From: DATGZH01 sp035297265
GTDB lineage: Bacteria; Actinomycetota; Acidimicrobiia; Acidimicrobiales; RAAP-2
Assembly (NCBI GenBank): GCA_035297265.1
Contig: DATGZH010000016.1
Span: 4,392 to 68,391, forward strand
Length of the DNA stretch: 64,000 bases
Direction: 5' to 3'
In this document: positions 1 through 10,208 of the stretch, one piece after another
Layout of the letters: each line of letters starts with the position of its first letter
How positions within the stretch are numbered: position 1 is the first letter of the stretch
The notes under the pieces: generated by a model
What the model was told of the DNA's origin: nothing
What the model saw: the letters and a program-made list of their open reading frames with translations, nothing else
Database searches by the model: none
Position numbers and translations under genes: made by a program

Positions 1-83
1 CTCGTCTTCGTGCTGTTCTCGATGGCGATGAGCCTGCTGGTCGATATCAGCTACGGCTTCCTCAACCCCAAGGTGCGGGTGGC

Positions 84-87
<4 letters not shown>
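1..87 (+). CDS. ABC transporter permease, C-terminal fragment (DppB/OppB type)
   Basis: Only the last 28 codons are in the window; the gene begins before base 1. The translated end contains a hydrophobic stretch followed by DISYGFLNPKVRVA, which resembles the usual C-terminus of DppB/OppB inner-membrane permeases (a D-x-x-Y-x-x-x-(D/N)-P-(R/K)-(V/I)-R pattern). Its stop codon overlaps the GTG start of the next gene in a GTGA, so the two are very probably co-translated as parts of one peptide-type importer. Substrate specificity cannot be read from this fragment. Confidence 0.8.
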
Positions 88-2137
<2,050 letters not shown>

Positions 2138-2141
<4 letters not shown>

Positions 2142-3229
2142 CCGTGACAGCCCAGCCGGGGACCCCGGCCACCGAGCCGAGGGAGGGCCCGGTGGCCGAG
2201 CTCGTCGGGGTGTCGTGCCATTTCACGGTCAAGCTCCCCGGTCGGGGCAAGGGCACCGTGCACGCCGTCGACGACGTCGATCTGGGCGTGACGAGGGGCG
2301 CCACGCTCGGCCTCGTCGGCGAGAGCGGGTCCGGCAAGTCCACGCTCGCCCGCCTGCTCCTCCGTCTCATCCCGGTCACCGCCGGCCGGGTGGTGCTCGA
2401 CGGCGAGGACATCACCCACGCCAAGGGGGCGGCCCTTCGCACCTTGCGCCGCAAGATGCAGCTCGTCTTCCAGGACCCGTACTCCTCGTTCGACCCCCTC
2501 GCCACCATCGGGCAGAGCGTGGGGGAGGCCCTGTCCGTCCACACCGAGCTCGGTCGGGCCGAGCGCGAAGGGCGGGTCGCCGACCTCCTCGACCAGGTCC
2601 GCCTGCCCGCGGCCTTCGCCCGGCGCCGCCCCCGGGAGCTGTCGGGGGGCCAGCTCCAACGGGCGGCCATCGCCCGGGCCCTGGCCACCGAACCAGAGCT
2701 GCTGGCGCTCGACGAGCCGCTCAGCTCGCTCGACGTGGCGACCCAGGTCCAGATCGTCGAGCTGCTGGGCGAGCTCCAAGAGCGGCTGGGCATCGCCTAT
2801 CTGTTCATCTCCCACGACCTCAACCTCGTGCGCACGCTCAGTCAACGGGTGGCCGTGATGTACCTCGGCCGCATCGTCGAGGAGGGGCCGGTCGAGGCCC
2901 TGTACGTGTCCGCCCACCATCCCTACACGCAGGCCCTGCTCTCGGCCTCACCGAGCCTGGACCCGGCCCGACGTCAGCAGCGCATCGTGCTCGAGGGTGA
3001 CATTCCCTCGCCGTTGAACCCGCCCAGCGGCTGCCGCTTCCGGACGCGCTGTCGGCACGCCATGGACATCTGCGCCAAGGTCGAGCCTCGGGACACCGAG
3101 ATCGACGGGCTCACGGTGCGGTGCCACCTCGTGGACGGACCGAGCACCGACGGGGTGCAGCCCGGGTCGGCCACGAGCCAGACCGGGCCCCCCGCCGAAG
3201 GCGGGCCGGAGCGACCGGCCGAACCCTGA
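2138..3229 (+). CDS. ABC importer ATP-binding protein (DppF/OppF type)
   Basis: A 363-aa second ATPase of the importer. It shows Walker A GESGSGKS, signature LSGGQLQR, Walker B LLALDEPLSSLD and the oligopeptide-ABC C-terminal segment GCRFRTRCRHAMDIC. It would pair with the DppD-like half of the preceding fusion protein on the cytoplasmic face of the membrane. The GTG at 2138 was chosen because it overlaps the previous stop as GTGA; the reading frame is open further upstream but that part is out-of-frame shadow of the fusion gene. About 45 C-terminal residues after the cysteine segment are rich in Gly, Pro and Thr and look disordered. Confidence 0.92.
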
Positions 3230-3250
3230 GCGGGCCGGGACGGTCCAGCA

Positions 3251-3268
3251 CCGCCGGCTGATCGGCGG
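3251..3268 (+). terminator. Weak terminator-like hairpin after the ATPase gene
   Basis: CCGCCG, a 6-base loop and CGGCGG can pair 21 bases after the stop of the ATPase gene. There is no T-run, so this is only a possible transcription end or pause site. Confidence 0.3.
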
Positions 3269-3281
3269 GCTCCCTCGTGCC

Positions 3282-3321
3282 TGACAATGTGGCGAAAGCG
3301 TTGACATTATGGCGAAATTGT
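3282..3321 (+). repeat. Two tandem 20-bp direct repeats upstream of the binding-protein gene
   Basis: Two adjacent 20-base units, 3282-3301 and 3302-3321, share TGACA, then two or three variable bases, then TGGCGAAA. They are relatively AT-rich in a GC-rich setting, and a TTGACA hexamer (3301-3306) lies at their junction. This looks like a regulator-binding site and/or promoter for the solute-binding-protein gene about 300 bases downstream. No good -10 box follows at 17 bases (CAGGCT), so the promoter part is uncertain. Confidence 0.4.
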
Positions 3322-3627
3322 TGCAGGCTACCGAGGAGCCACGGAGGCGCCGCAGGCCCGGGACGGTCGGGGTCGCCCGGCTCTCACGAAGACGTCGGCA
3401 GGACGAAACCGGGGGGTGAGGTGGGGCTGCCAGCCAGCAATGCCCCAGGCGGGGGCTCGTCGCCAGCGCCTGTGGCCTGCAGACCCGCCCCGCCTGCGTT
3501 CCAGGTGGTGAGGGCCATCTTCGAAACCGCTCCGGCAGGCCGGTCCCCCGGCCATCGTGCACCGACACCACGACGGGTGGGCCGACCTGTTGGCGCGCCA
3601 CCCCGAACGAGAAGGATGAGCTGAACC
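3322..3627. other. Intergenic, no gene seen
   Basis: No reading frame here resembles a protein family. The only useful signal is a GAAGGA ribosome-binding sequence (3611-3616) before the ATG at 3628. It is presumably the 5' untranslated leader of the solute-binding-protein gene. Confidence 0.5.
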
Positions 3628-5190
3628 ATGAAGAAGCTGATGGAGAAGGCCGCTCGGTGCGCCACCCTGTTCGTGCTGGCCAGCGTGGTCTTGGTGAGCG
3701 GCCAGGCGGCAACGCTCAGTGGTCAAGCCGGCGCCGCGTCGAGCGGCGGCGTCATCACGGTCGGCTACCCCTTCTCGAGTGGCATCAACCCCATCGCTTT
3801 CGACCCCGCCCAGTTCAACAGCAGCGCGTGCTGCTTCAGCTACGACTGGCCCATCTACGCCGGCCTGCTCCGGCAGACGTCCAGCGGGTCCTACGTCCCC
3901 GACCTGGCGACCAGCGCGACGGTGACCAATCCCGAGACGCTCGACCTGACCATCCGTCCCGGGCTCGTGTACTCCAATGGCACGCCGCTCAATGCCGCGG
4001 CCGTGAAGGCCGGCTTCGAGCGCAACCTCACCAACCCGCACACCGGAGCCTGGGACGCCGCCATGTACGCGATCTCCTCGATCGACGTCACCGGGACCGA
4101 CACGCTCGTCATCCACTTCTCCTCGGCTCAGGCCAGCACCTTCTATCCCCTCCTGGCTGACCAGGAGTCGTTCATGGCCCTGCCGACCGGGCCGAGCACC
4201 GGGCTCCCGAACACCGCGGTGGTCGGGGCCGGCCCGTTCGTGTTCAAGAGCTACACCCCCGACGAGAAGCTGGTCCTCGTGAAGAACCCGAAGTACTGGG
4301 ACGCCAAGGCCATCGCCCTCTCGGGCATCACGTTCATCAACGTGCCCTCGGGGCCCCAGCAGGTCAACGCCCTCGAATCGGGGCTCGTGGACGTGGAGGG
4401 GGTCCCGGCCGCCGACATCCCGACGGTGAAGAACAACAGCAGCCTGCAGACCAACTCGGTCTTCCCGGACGCCAACTACTACTTCATCCCGGTTTGCAAG
4501 TCCTCGGGCCCCTTGGCCAGCCTCAAGGTCCGGGAGGCCATGAACTTCGCCATCAACCGGCAGTCCATCAACAACGCGCTCCTCTTCGGCAAGGGCGAGC
4601 CTGCCTGGAGCATCTTCCCCACGGGATCGGCCTACTATGACCCGTCGCTCACGAACATCTATGCCTACAACCCGACGAAGGCCAAGCAGCTCCTGGCGCA
4701 GGCGGGCTACCCACACGGGTTCTCGACCACGATCATGCCCCTGCCCGAGGCCGACACGGACCAGTTGGCGGCGGCGCTGCAGGCCCAGTGGAAGCAGGTC
4801 GGGATCAACGTGACGATCGAGCAGACCTCGAACTACGTGACCGACCTGTACTCCGACAACAAGGCGGCGATGGGTCTCAACCCGTCCGGTCTGCCCGGCA
4901 TCGAGAAGCTCACGACGCAGTTCATCCCGGGCAGCATCGGTGACATCTGCCACTACAGCAGCCCGACCCTCAACAACGACCTCAAGCAGATCGAGGCCCT
5001 GCCACCGAGCAGCCCGAAGTTGAAGGCCGCCTGGATCGCAGCGCAGGACTTCATCATCAAGAACGCCCTCGGGTACTACGTCGACTACTCGCCCCTCGTG
5101 ACGGGGGCGAGCAAGTCGGTGAAGAACCTCCAGGTGATCCCCTACGTCGGTGGCGTCCTCAACTACTGGGTGGTCTCCGTTCCGGGCTGA
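3628..5190 (+). CDS. ABC transporter solute-binding protein, family 5
   Basis: A 520-aa extracytoplasmic binding protein of the peptide/nickel family (SBP_bac_5). Residues 1 to about 37 are a Sec signal peptide (MKKLMEKAARC then a hydrophobic core, ending near AGAAS). Family hallmarks follow: YDWPIYAGLLR near 75, the TIRPGLVYSNGTPL segment near 110, and the KVREAMNFAINRQSI helix near 305. It is the likely substrate receptor of the importer encoded just upstream. A lipobox cysteine is missing at the cleavage region, unlike most binding proteins of Gram-positive bacteria, so the protein may be soluble or held another way. A GAAGGA site precedes the ATG. Confidence 0.9.
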   Translation: MKKLMEKAARCATLFVLASVVLVSGQAATLSGQAGAASSGGVITVGYPFSSGINPIAFDPAQFNSSACCFSYDWPIYAGLLRQTSSGSYVPDLATSATVTNPETLDLTIRPGLVYSNGTPLNAAAVKAGFERNLTNPHTGAWDAAMYAISSIDVTGTDTLVIHFSSAQASTFYPLLADQESFMALPTGPSTGLPNTAVVGAGPFVFKSYTPDEKLVLVKNPKYWDAKAIALSGITFINVPSGPQQVNALESGLVDVEGVPAADIPTVKNNSSLQTNSVFPDANYYFIPVCKSSGPLASLKVREAMNFAINRQSINNALLFGKGEPAWSIFPTGSAYYDPSLTNIYAYNPTKAKQLLAQAGYPHGFSTTIMPLPEADTDQLAAALQAQWKQVGINVTIEQTSNYVTDLYSDNKAAMGLNPSGLPGIEKLTTQFIPGSIGDICHYSSPTLNNDLKQIEALPPSSPKLKAAWIAAQDFIIKNALGYYVDYSPLVTGASKSVKNLQVIPYVGGVLNYWVVSVPG

Positions 5191-5206
5191 GGAGACTCCT
5201 CGGCCC

Positions 5207-5226
5207 GCCCGGTAGCATGACCGGGC
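5207..5226 (+). terminator. Terminator-like hairpin after the binding-protein gene
   Basis: GCCCGGT, a 6-base loop AGCATG and ACCGGGC form a perfect 7-bp stem 16 bases after the stop codon. No T-run follows, as is common in very GC-rich actinobacteria. Confidence 0.5.
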
Positions 5227-5471
5227 CCGGGCTTCGGGCGACCGGCGAGAGCAGGCCCGCTGGCCTCGGTCGCTGAAGCGGCCATGAGCGTCCACTCCGA
5301 GCCCACGAAGCCTCGAGGTCGGACGGTCCGGGTCCCGACGGCGCCATTCCTGGCGGGCGCAGGCGACGGCGTCCCTGCCGGCGGGGGCCCGCCCGGGCAC
5401 CGCAGCGACTGGAGGCTCGACAGCGGAGCTCAGCGACCGTGCCTGATGTCCGTCTTGCGGGCATTTAATGC

Positions 5472-5500
5472 TTGCCCTCACGACCACCCGGGCTTACAGT
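5472..5500 (+). promoter_or_regulatory. Candidate sigma70-type promoter for the beta-helix protein
   Basis: TTGCCC (5472-5477) and TACAGT (5495-5500) are separated by exactly 17 bases and lie about 145 bases before the ATG at 5644. The perfect palindrome GCATT-T-AATGC (5461-5471) abuts the -35 box and could be an operator. The stretch 5227-5460 holds no recognisable gene. Confidence 0.4.
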
Positions 5501-5643
5501 GCCGGCCACAAGACCACGACCTCGAACGGGACGTCGGGTCAGGGGTCGCGCCAAAGGGTGGGGCTTCGACCCGCCAGTGCCCAGAGGACATTACGGGTCT
5601 GGTCTTCTGCACCCAGATGTCCGCCGAAAAGGGGAACGAATCC

Positions 5644-8520
5644 ATGGCTGTCGTAGCCGCAGGCTCTTCTGTGCCGTCTCGTCTGCTCTGGCGACGGGGC
5701 GTCGCCTCCGTCGTCTTCGGGTTGGCCCTGGCGGCCGCCCCGTTGGCCGTCCTGGCCTCGTCGGCCGGCCCCGCCGGTGCGACGACGCGAGGCTTCCTCG
5801 CGCTCCACCCGGCGGTCATCGCCGCTGGACCGACGTTCACGGTCAACACGACCAACGATACGCATGCCGCCAACCCGGCGGGCGGCGTCTGCGCCGATGC
5901 GGGTGGCATGTGCTCCATCCGGGCGGCCCTCGAGGTGGCCACCGCCCTGCAGACCGGGGTCACGGTCAACGTCCCGGCCGGGACGTATCCGCTCACCCTC
6001 GGCGCTCTCGTCGTCAACGACTCGGCGGGCGTGGCCATCAACGGCGCCGGCCAGGCGTCGACGGTGATCAACGGTGGGAACACCAACCGCGTCCTCGACA
6101 TCGAGCTCAACGCTTCGAGCCAGGGTGGCTACGCGGCCCTCTCCCAGCTCACCCTGGAGAACGGCACCGCTCCGGGTGCGGGTCCGCACGCCAACCAAGG
6201 TGGCGCGGTCGTCGTGATCGACGACAGCGACTCGCTCTCCCTCGACACGGTGACGGTGAGCGGGAGCACGGCGCAACAGGGCGGCGGCATCTACTCGGAC
6301 GGCAACCTGTGGGTCTCCAACAGCACGATCACGGGGAACACGGCGACCGCCAGTTGCGACTCCGAAGGTGGCGGCATCGACGTCGACTACGGCGGGGCCC
6401 GCATCACCAACACCTCGGTGACGAACAACACGGCCAGTAACGGGACGTGCGACACCGAGGGCGGTGGCCTGTATCTCGACTCCGCCACGGCCCTGACTGG
6501 TGACGTCGTCAGTGGTAACACGGCCGTGTCGGGCACGAGCAACATCGTGGGTGGCGGCATCGAGGTCGCACATGCCACGGAGTTCACCAACGTGACGGTC
6601 TCGGGCAACGTGGCCAAGGACACGGGGGGCAACGACGCCCTGGGCGGCGGCATCGACGGCAGCTACGGGATGGGGGCCACCTCGGGGCTCGTCCTCACCG
6701 GCAACACCGCTACGGCGGTCGGTGGGGGCGTCGCCGCGGGGGGCGGCCTCGACATGGAGGACGGGTTCGCCAACCTGCCCAACGCCACCATCTCCGGGAA
6801 CACCGCCATGACGGTCAACGGCGACGCCTACGGCGGCGGGATCAGCACGTTCACCACCGGCAACAGCGGCGCCGGGATCGTGGGCAGCAGCGACACGATC
6901 GACAACAACACCGCCGTGGCCACCGGGACCGGGTCCGCCGACGGCGGTGGCATCTCGACGGCCCTGGCAGGATCACTGTTCCTCAGCTCGTCGACGGTCT
7001 CGGGCAACACGGCGTCGAACCCGGCCAGTCAGACGGGCCAGAACGGCGGCGGTGGCATCTACGACGGTGCCTGCGCCGGGTCCGAGGTCGTGAACTCTGT
7101 CATCTCGGGGAACTCCGCCCTCAACAGCCAGGGTGGGGGTGAGTACAACGACGCGTGTCAGGTGACCTACATCGGCGACATGGTCACCGGCAACCAGGCC
7201 ACCGGCACGGACACCGCCGGCAATCACTTCGCCCAGGCCCAGGGCACTGGCGGCGGTCTCTCGCTCTACGACACGTCGACGATCCTCCAGACCCAGGTCG
7301 TCGGGAACACGGCGACGCTCGTGGGCGGCGGCATCTACAGCGACGACGAACAGGTGCTGGACCAGGACACGGTGTCGAACAACACCGCCGGCACGGGCGG
7401 GGGCTACTTCAACGACGACAGCGGCATCATCAACCAGACCGCCATCGTCAACAACACCGCCTCCACCTCGGGCGGCGGTGCCTACCTGGACGGCGGCAGC
7501 CCGCTCACGTTCACCTACGCGACGGTGGCCGGCAACGTCAGCCCGGTGGGCGCCGGGGTCACGAACTTCAACTCCAGCGGTGGGGCGTTCAAGAACTCGA
7601 CAGTGGCCGCCAACACCACGCCGGGTGGGACGGAGCTCGACTGCTCGAACACCGGCACCCCTCCCCTCGAGCCGATCGGGTCGGCCGGTGGGAACACCAT
7701 CGGCGACACGAGCTGCGGCCTCACCAACCCCACCGACCGGCAGGGCCCGGGCGACCAGGGCTACTGGATGAACGGCAGCGACGGCGGTGCCTTCTCGTTC
7801 AACACGAGCTTCTTCGGCTCGGTGCCGGGGGCGGGCGTGCACGTGAACAACATCGTGGCCATGGCCAAGGCGCCGGGTAACCAGGGCTACTGGATGGTCG
7901 GGGCCAACGGTGGCGTCTACTCGTTCGGCTCGGCCAAGTACTACGGCTCGCTCCCCGGTCTCGGGATCAGCGTGAACAACATCGTGGGCATCGTCTCCAC
8001 GCCCGACGGCCAGGGTTACTGGCTCGTCGGCAACGACGGTGGTGTCTTCTCCTTCGGTGACGCCGTCTTCTTCGGCTCGGTGCCCGGGGTGGGTGTCCAC
8101 GTGACCAACGTCGTGGGGATCTCGGCCACGCCGGACGGGCTCGGCTACGTGATCGTGGGCGCGGACGGCGGCGTGTACACGTTCGGGACCGCCCACTTCT
8201 ACGGTTCGGTGCCGGGCGTGGGCGTCCACGTGAACAACGTCAAGGGGATCGCGCTGACCGTGGACGGCCAGGGCTACTGGATCGTCGGCAACGACGGTGG
8301 TGTGTACTCCTTCGGTACGGCCAAGTTCTTCGGCTCGGTGCCGGGCGTGCACGTCAGCGTCAGCAACATCGTGGCCATCGTCCCGATGCCCGACCGCATC
8401 GGCTACTGGATCATCGGGGCCGACGGTGGCGTCTACTCGTTCGGCTCGGCCAAGTACATGGGCTCGGTGCCGGGTGTGGGCGTCCACGTGAACAACATCA
8501 CGGGAGGGGCCAGCACCTAG
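5644..8520 (+). CDS. Secreted right-handed beta-helix protein with C-terminal GYW/SFG repeats
   Basis: A 958-aa exported protein. Residues 1 to about 46 form a signal peptide ending near PAGAT. Next comes a CSLREA-type motif (FTVNTTND...GVCADAGGMCSIRAALE, about residues 62-100), often found at the head of surface beta-helix proteins. Residues about 105-680 are an imperfect beta-helix with many GGGI and SGNTA/NNTA turns. From residue 706 six repeats of about 42 residues resemble beta-propeller or sheet-forming blades. The ATG at 5644 was chosen because the signal peptide starts there and AAGGGG lies just upstream; the open frame before it has no secretion signal. No catalytic residues are recognisable, so a surface, adhesion or matrix role is inference. 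Confidence 0.85.
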   Translation: MAVVAAGSSVPSRLLWRRGVASVVFGLALAAAPLAVLASSAGPAGATTRGFLALHPAVIAAGPTFTVNTTNDTHAANPAGGVCADAGGMCSIRAALEVATALQTGVTVNVPAGTYPLTLGALVVNDSAGVAINGAGQASTVINGGNTNRVLDIELNASSQGGYAALSQLTLENGTAPGAGPHANQGGAVVVIDDSDSLSLDTVTVSGSTAQQGGGIYSDGNLWVSNSTITGNTATASCDSEGGGIDVDYGGARITNTSVTNNTASNGTCDTEGGGLYLDSATALTGDVVSGNTAVSGTSNIVGGGIEVAHATEFTNVTVSGNVAKDTGGNDALGGGIDGSYGMGATSGLVLTGNTATAVGGGVAAGGGLDMEDGFANLPNATISGNTAMTVNGDAYGGGISTFTTGNSGAGIVGSSDTIDNNTAVATGTGSADGGGISTALAGSLFLSSSTVSGNTASNPASQTGQNGGGGIYDGACAGSEVVNSVISGNSALNSQGGGEYNDACQVTYIGDMVTGNQATGTDTAGNHFAQAQGTGGGLSLYDTSTILQTQVVGNTATLVGGGIYSDDEQVLDQDTVSNNTAGTGGGYFNDDSGIINQTAIVNNTASTSGGGAYLDGGSPLTFTYATVAGNVSPVGAGVTNFNSSGGAFKNSTVAANTTPGGTELDCSNTGTPPLEPIGSAGGNTIGDTSCGLTNPTDRQGPGDQGYWMNGSDGGAFSFNTSFFGSVPGAGVHVNNIVAMAKAPGNQGYWMVGANGGVYSFGSAKYYGSLPGLGISVNNIVGIVSTPDGQGYWLVGNDGGVFSFGDAVFFGSVPGVGVHVTNVVGISATPDGLGYVIVGADGGVYTFGTAHFYGSVPGVGVHVNNVKGIALTVDGQGYWIVGNDGGVYSFGTAKFFGSVPGVHVSVSNIVAIVPMPDRIGYWIIGADGGVYSFGSAKYMGSVPGVGVHVNNITGGAST
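7759..8517 (+). repeat. Six in-frame ~126-129-bp coding repeats
   Basis: Six units begin at a GGCTAC (Gly-Tyr) and encode GYW-x-x-G-x-(D/N)-GG-x-(Y/F)-(S/T)-F, then FGS or YGS, then VPG-x-(G/H)-V-x-V-x-N-(I/V). The first (from 7759) and last (to 8517) are the most divergent. Internal copies are similar at DNA level, so unequal crossing-over could change copy number. Confidence 0.9.
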
Positions 8521-8543
8521 GAGGCGGTTCCACAGGGCGACGG

Positions 8544-8580
8544 GGTGCCGGCGGCCCGCATCGGTGCGGGCGTCGGCACC
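8544..8580 (+). terminator. Strong terminator-like hairpin after the beta-helix gene
   Basis: GGTGCCG pairs with CGGCACC and, inside a small bulge, GCCCGCA pairs with TGCGGGC around a TCGG loop. The structure begins 24 bases after the stop codon. There is no T-run. Confidence 0.6.
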
Positions 8581-8918
8581 CTGGCGCGTCCGGGGTCAGG
8601 AGTTCGCTGATAGGACGTCCGCCCGGCGGCGCGGTGGCGACGACACAGGCGAGCCACGGGCGGCCGTCCAGCAGCCCATGGAGAGCGTCGGGGTGGCCGG
8701 CAGAGAGAGCCCGATGATCGCCCAGCCGCTCCTCACTCTGCCGATCTGTGCGGTCGACTCCGCCACCTCCGCAAACGCCGAACGGCCGCAGGCGACGCCG
8801 TGGCGCGTTCCCCGCTGCGCTCTGTCGCCGCCCGGGGGCTCGGCCCGTCCGGGTCCCGTTGCCCGGGCCGGCCGCCTGGACCTACCGTGGGCGCCGAGGT
8901 CGTCGGAAGGAGAGGAAC
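8581..8918. other. Intergenic, no gene seen
   Basis: No reading frame resembles a known protein and no clear promoter was found. A strong GGAAGGAGAGG ribosome-binding sequence (8905-8915) closes the region and sets the start of the dehydrogenase gene. Confidence 0.5.
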
Positions 8919-10154
8919 GTGAAGGCACTGGTCTTCGGGGTCAAACCTGACCCCTTCACCCCACCGGACGATGCGAACGAACTGGTCAAGAACCTCGGCG
9001 TGACGCCGGTCGCCCTGCAGGACATCCCGATGGCCAAGCCGCTCCGCCCCGACTGGGTGGTGCTGAAGCCCCGGCTCGTCGGGATCTGCGGCTCCGACTC
9101 GAAGCAGGTGCTGCTCGACTGGGGCGGCGGGGTCAAGAACGACAACCCGATGATGTCCTTCACCTCGTTCCCCCAGGTCATGGGGCACGAGGTGGTCGCC
9201 GACGTCGTCGAGCTCGGGCCCGAGGCCAAGGGGTTCGAGGTTGGCCAGCGGGTCTCGTTCACCCCGTGGCTCTCGTGCGCCCCGCGGGGCGTCTCGCCGA
9301 TCTGCCCGGCCTGCGAGGCCGGCGACTACAGCCTGTGCTGGAGCTTCGAGGAGGGCCCGATCTCGCCGGGCATCCACACCGGGACCTCGCGCGACGCCAC
9401 CGGGGGCTACGCCGAGTTCATGCCGGCGCACGTGTCCATGGTCTTCCCGGTGCCCGACAACGTCTCCGACGAGGCGGCGATCTTCGCCGACCCCTTCGCC
9501 GTGTCGCTCCACTCGGTGACGAGGCATCCGCCGACCCCTGGGGGCAAGGCCCTCGTGTACGGGTCGGGCAGCCTCGGACTGGCCGCGGTGGCCATCCTGC
9601 GGGCCCTCTACCCCGACGTCGAGGTGGGGGTGGTCGCCCGCTTCGGCCCGCAGGCCGAGCTCGCCCGTAAGTTCGGCGCGGCCAAGGTCGTGGCCCACGA
9701 GCCGAGAGAGGCCGTCCTCGAGGAGCTGGCCGCATGGTCCGGTGGCCGGCTCCGCAAGATCGACCACGGTCTGCCCATGGCCCATCCCGGCGGGATCGAC
9801 GTGGTCTACGACACTGTCGGCAAGCCGGAGACCTTCGAGATGGGGACCCGGCTACTCAAGGCCAGGGGCACGATGGTGAAGAGCGGGGTGAACGCCCCGG
9901 CCCGCTGGGAGTGGACCCCGCTCTACTTCAAGGAGATCTCCTGGGTCGGTTCCAACGCCTTCGGGGTGGAGGAGGTGCAGGGCGTCCGCAAGCACGGGAT
10001 CGAGCACTACCTGGACCTCGCCTCAGCGGGGCGGGTCGACCTCACGCCGATGCTCACGCACACGTTCCGACTGGACGATTGGCGCAACGCCTTCCTCACC
10101 ATCGCCAACCAGGGGGACACGGGCGCGATCAAGGTGGCCATCGACCACCGCTGA
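8919..10154 (+). CDS. Zinc-dependent alcohol dehydrogenase family (MDR) protein
   Basis: A 411-aa medium-chain dehydrogenase/reductase. GICGSD (near residue 65) supplies the catalytic zinc cysteine and GHEVV (near 90) the zinc histidine and glutamate. Four cysteines between about 120 and 145 (CAPRGVSPIC-PAC-EAGDYSLC) fit the structural zinc lobe of the threonine/sorbitol dehydrogenase branch. The nucleotide-binding fold contains YGSGSLGLAAVAILRA near 208. The GTG at 8919 sits 4-5 bases after a strong GGAGAGG site; the frame upstream of it is open but unsupported. It stands alone, convergent with the amidohydrolase gene, and its substrate cannot be deduced. Confidence 0.85.
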   Translation: MKALVFGVKPDPFTPPDDANELVKNLGVTPVALQDIPMAKPLRPDWVVLKPRLVGICGSDSKQVLLDWGGGVKNDNPMMSFTSFPQVMGHEVVADVVELGPEAKGFEVGQRVSFTPWLSCAPRGVSPICPACEAGDYSLCWSFEEGPISPGIHTGTSRDATGGYAEFMPAHVSMVFPVPDNVSDEAAIFADPFAVSLHSVTRHPPTPGGKALVYGSGSLGLAAVAILRALYPDVEVGVVARFGPQAELARKFGAAKVVAHEPREAVLEELAAWSGGRLRKIDHGLPMAHPGGIDVVYDTVGKPETFEMGTRLLKARGTMVKSGVNAPARWEWTPLYFKEISWVGSNAFGVEEVQGVRKHGIEHYLDLASAGRVDLTPMLTHTFRLDDWRNAFLTIANQGDTGAIKVAIDHR

Positions 10155-10208
10155 GCCGGCCGCCCGGTCAGCGCCTCCGCCGGATCACGCCGGGGGCGCC
10201 GGTGTGTT

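Noticed and set aside
3328..5487. An open frame of about 720 codons on the minus strand
   Set aside because: Antisense shadow of the solute-binding-protein gene, with Arg/Gly/Asp-rich composition and no motifs.
5284..5643. A 120-codon N-terminal extension of the beta-helix protein
   Set aside because: It would bury the signal peptide inside the protein, crosses a plausible promoter and has no ribosome site.
7759..8517. CRISPR-like or satellite repeat array
   Set aside because: Units are 126-129 bases, in frame and coding for blades of one protein; there are no spacers.
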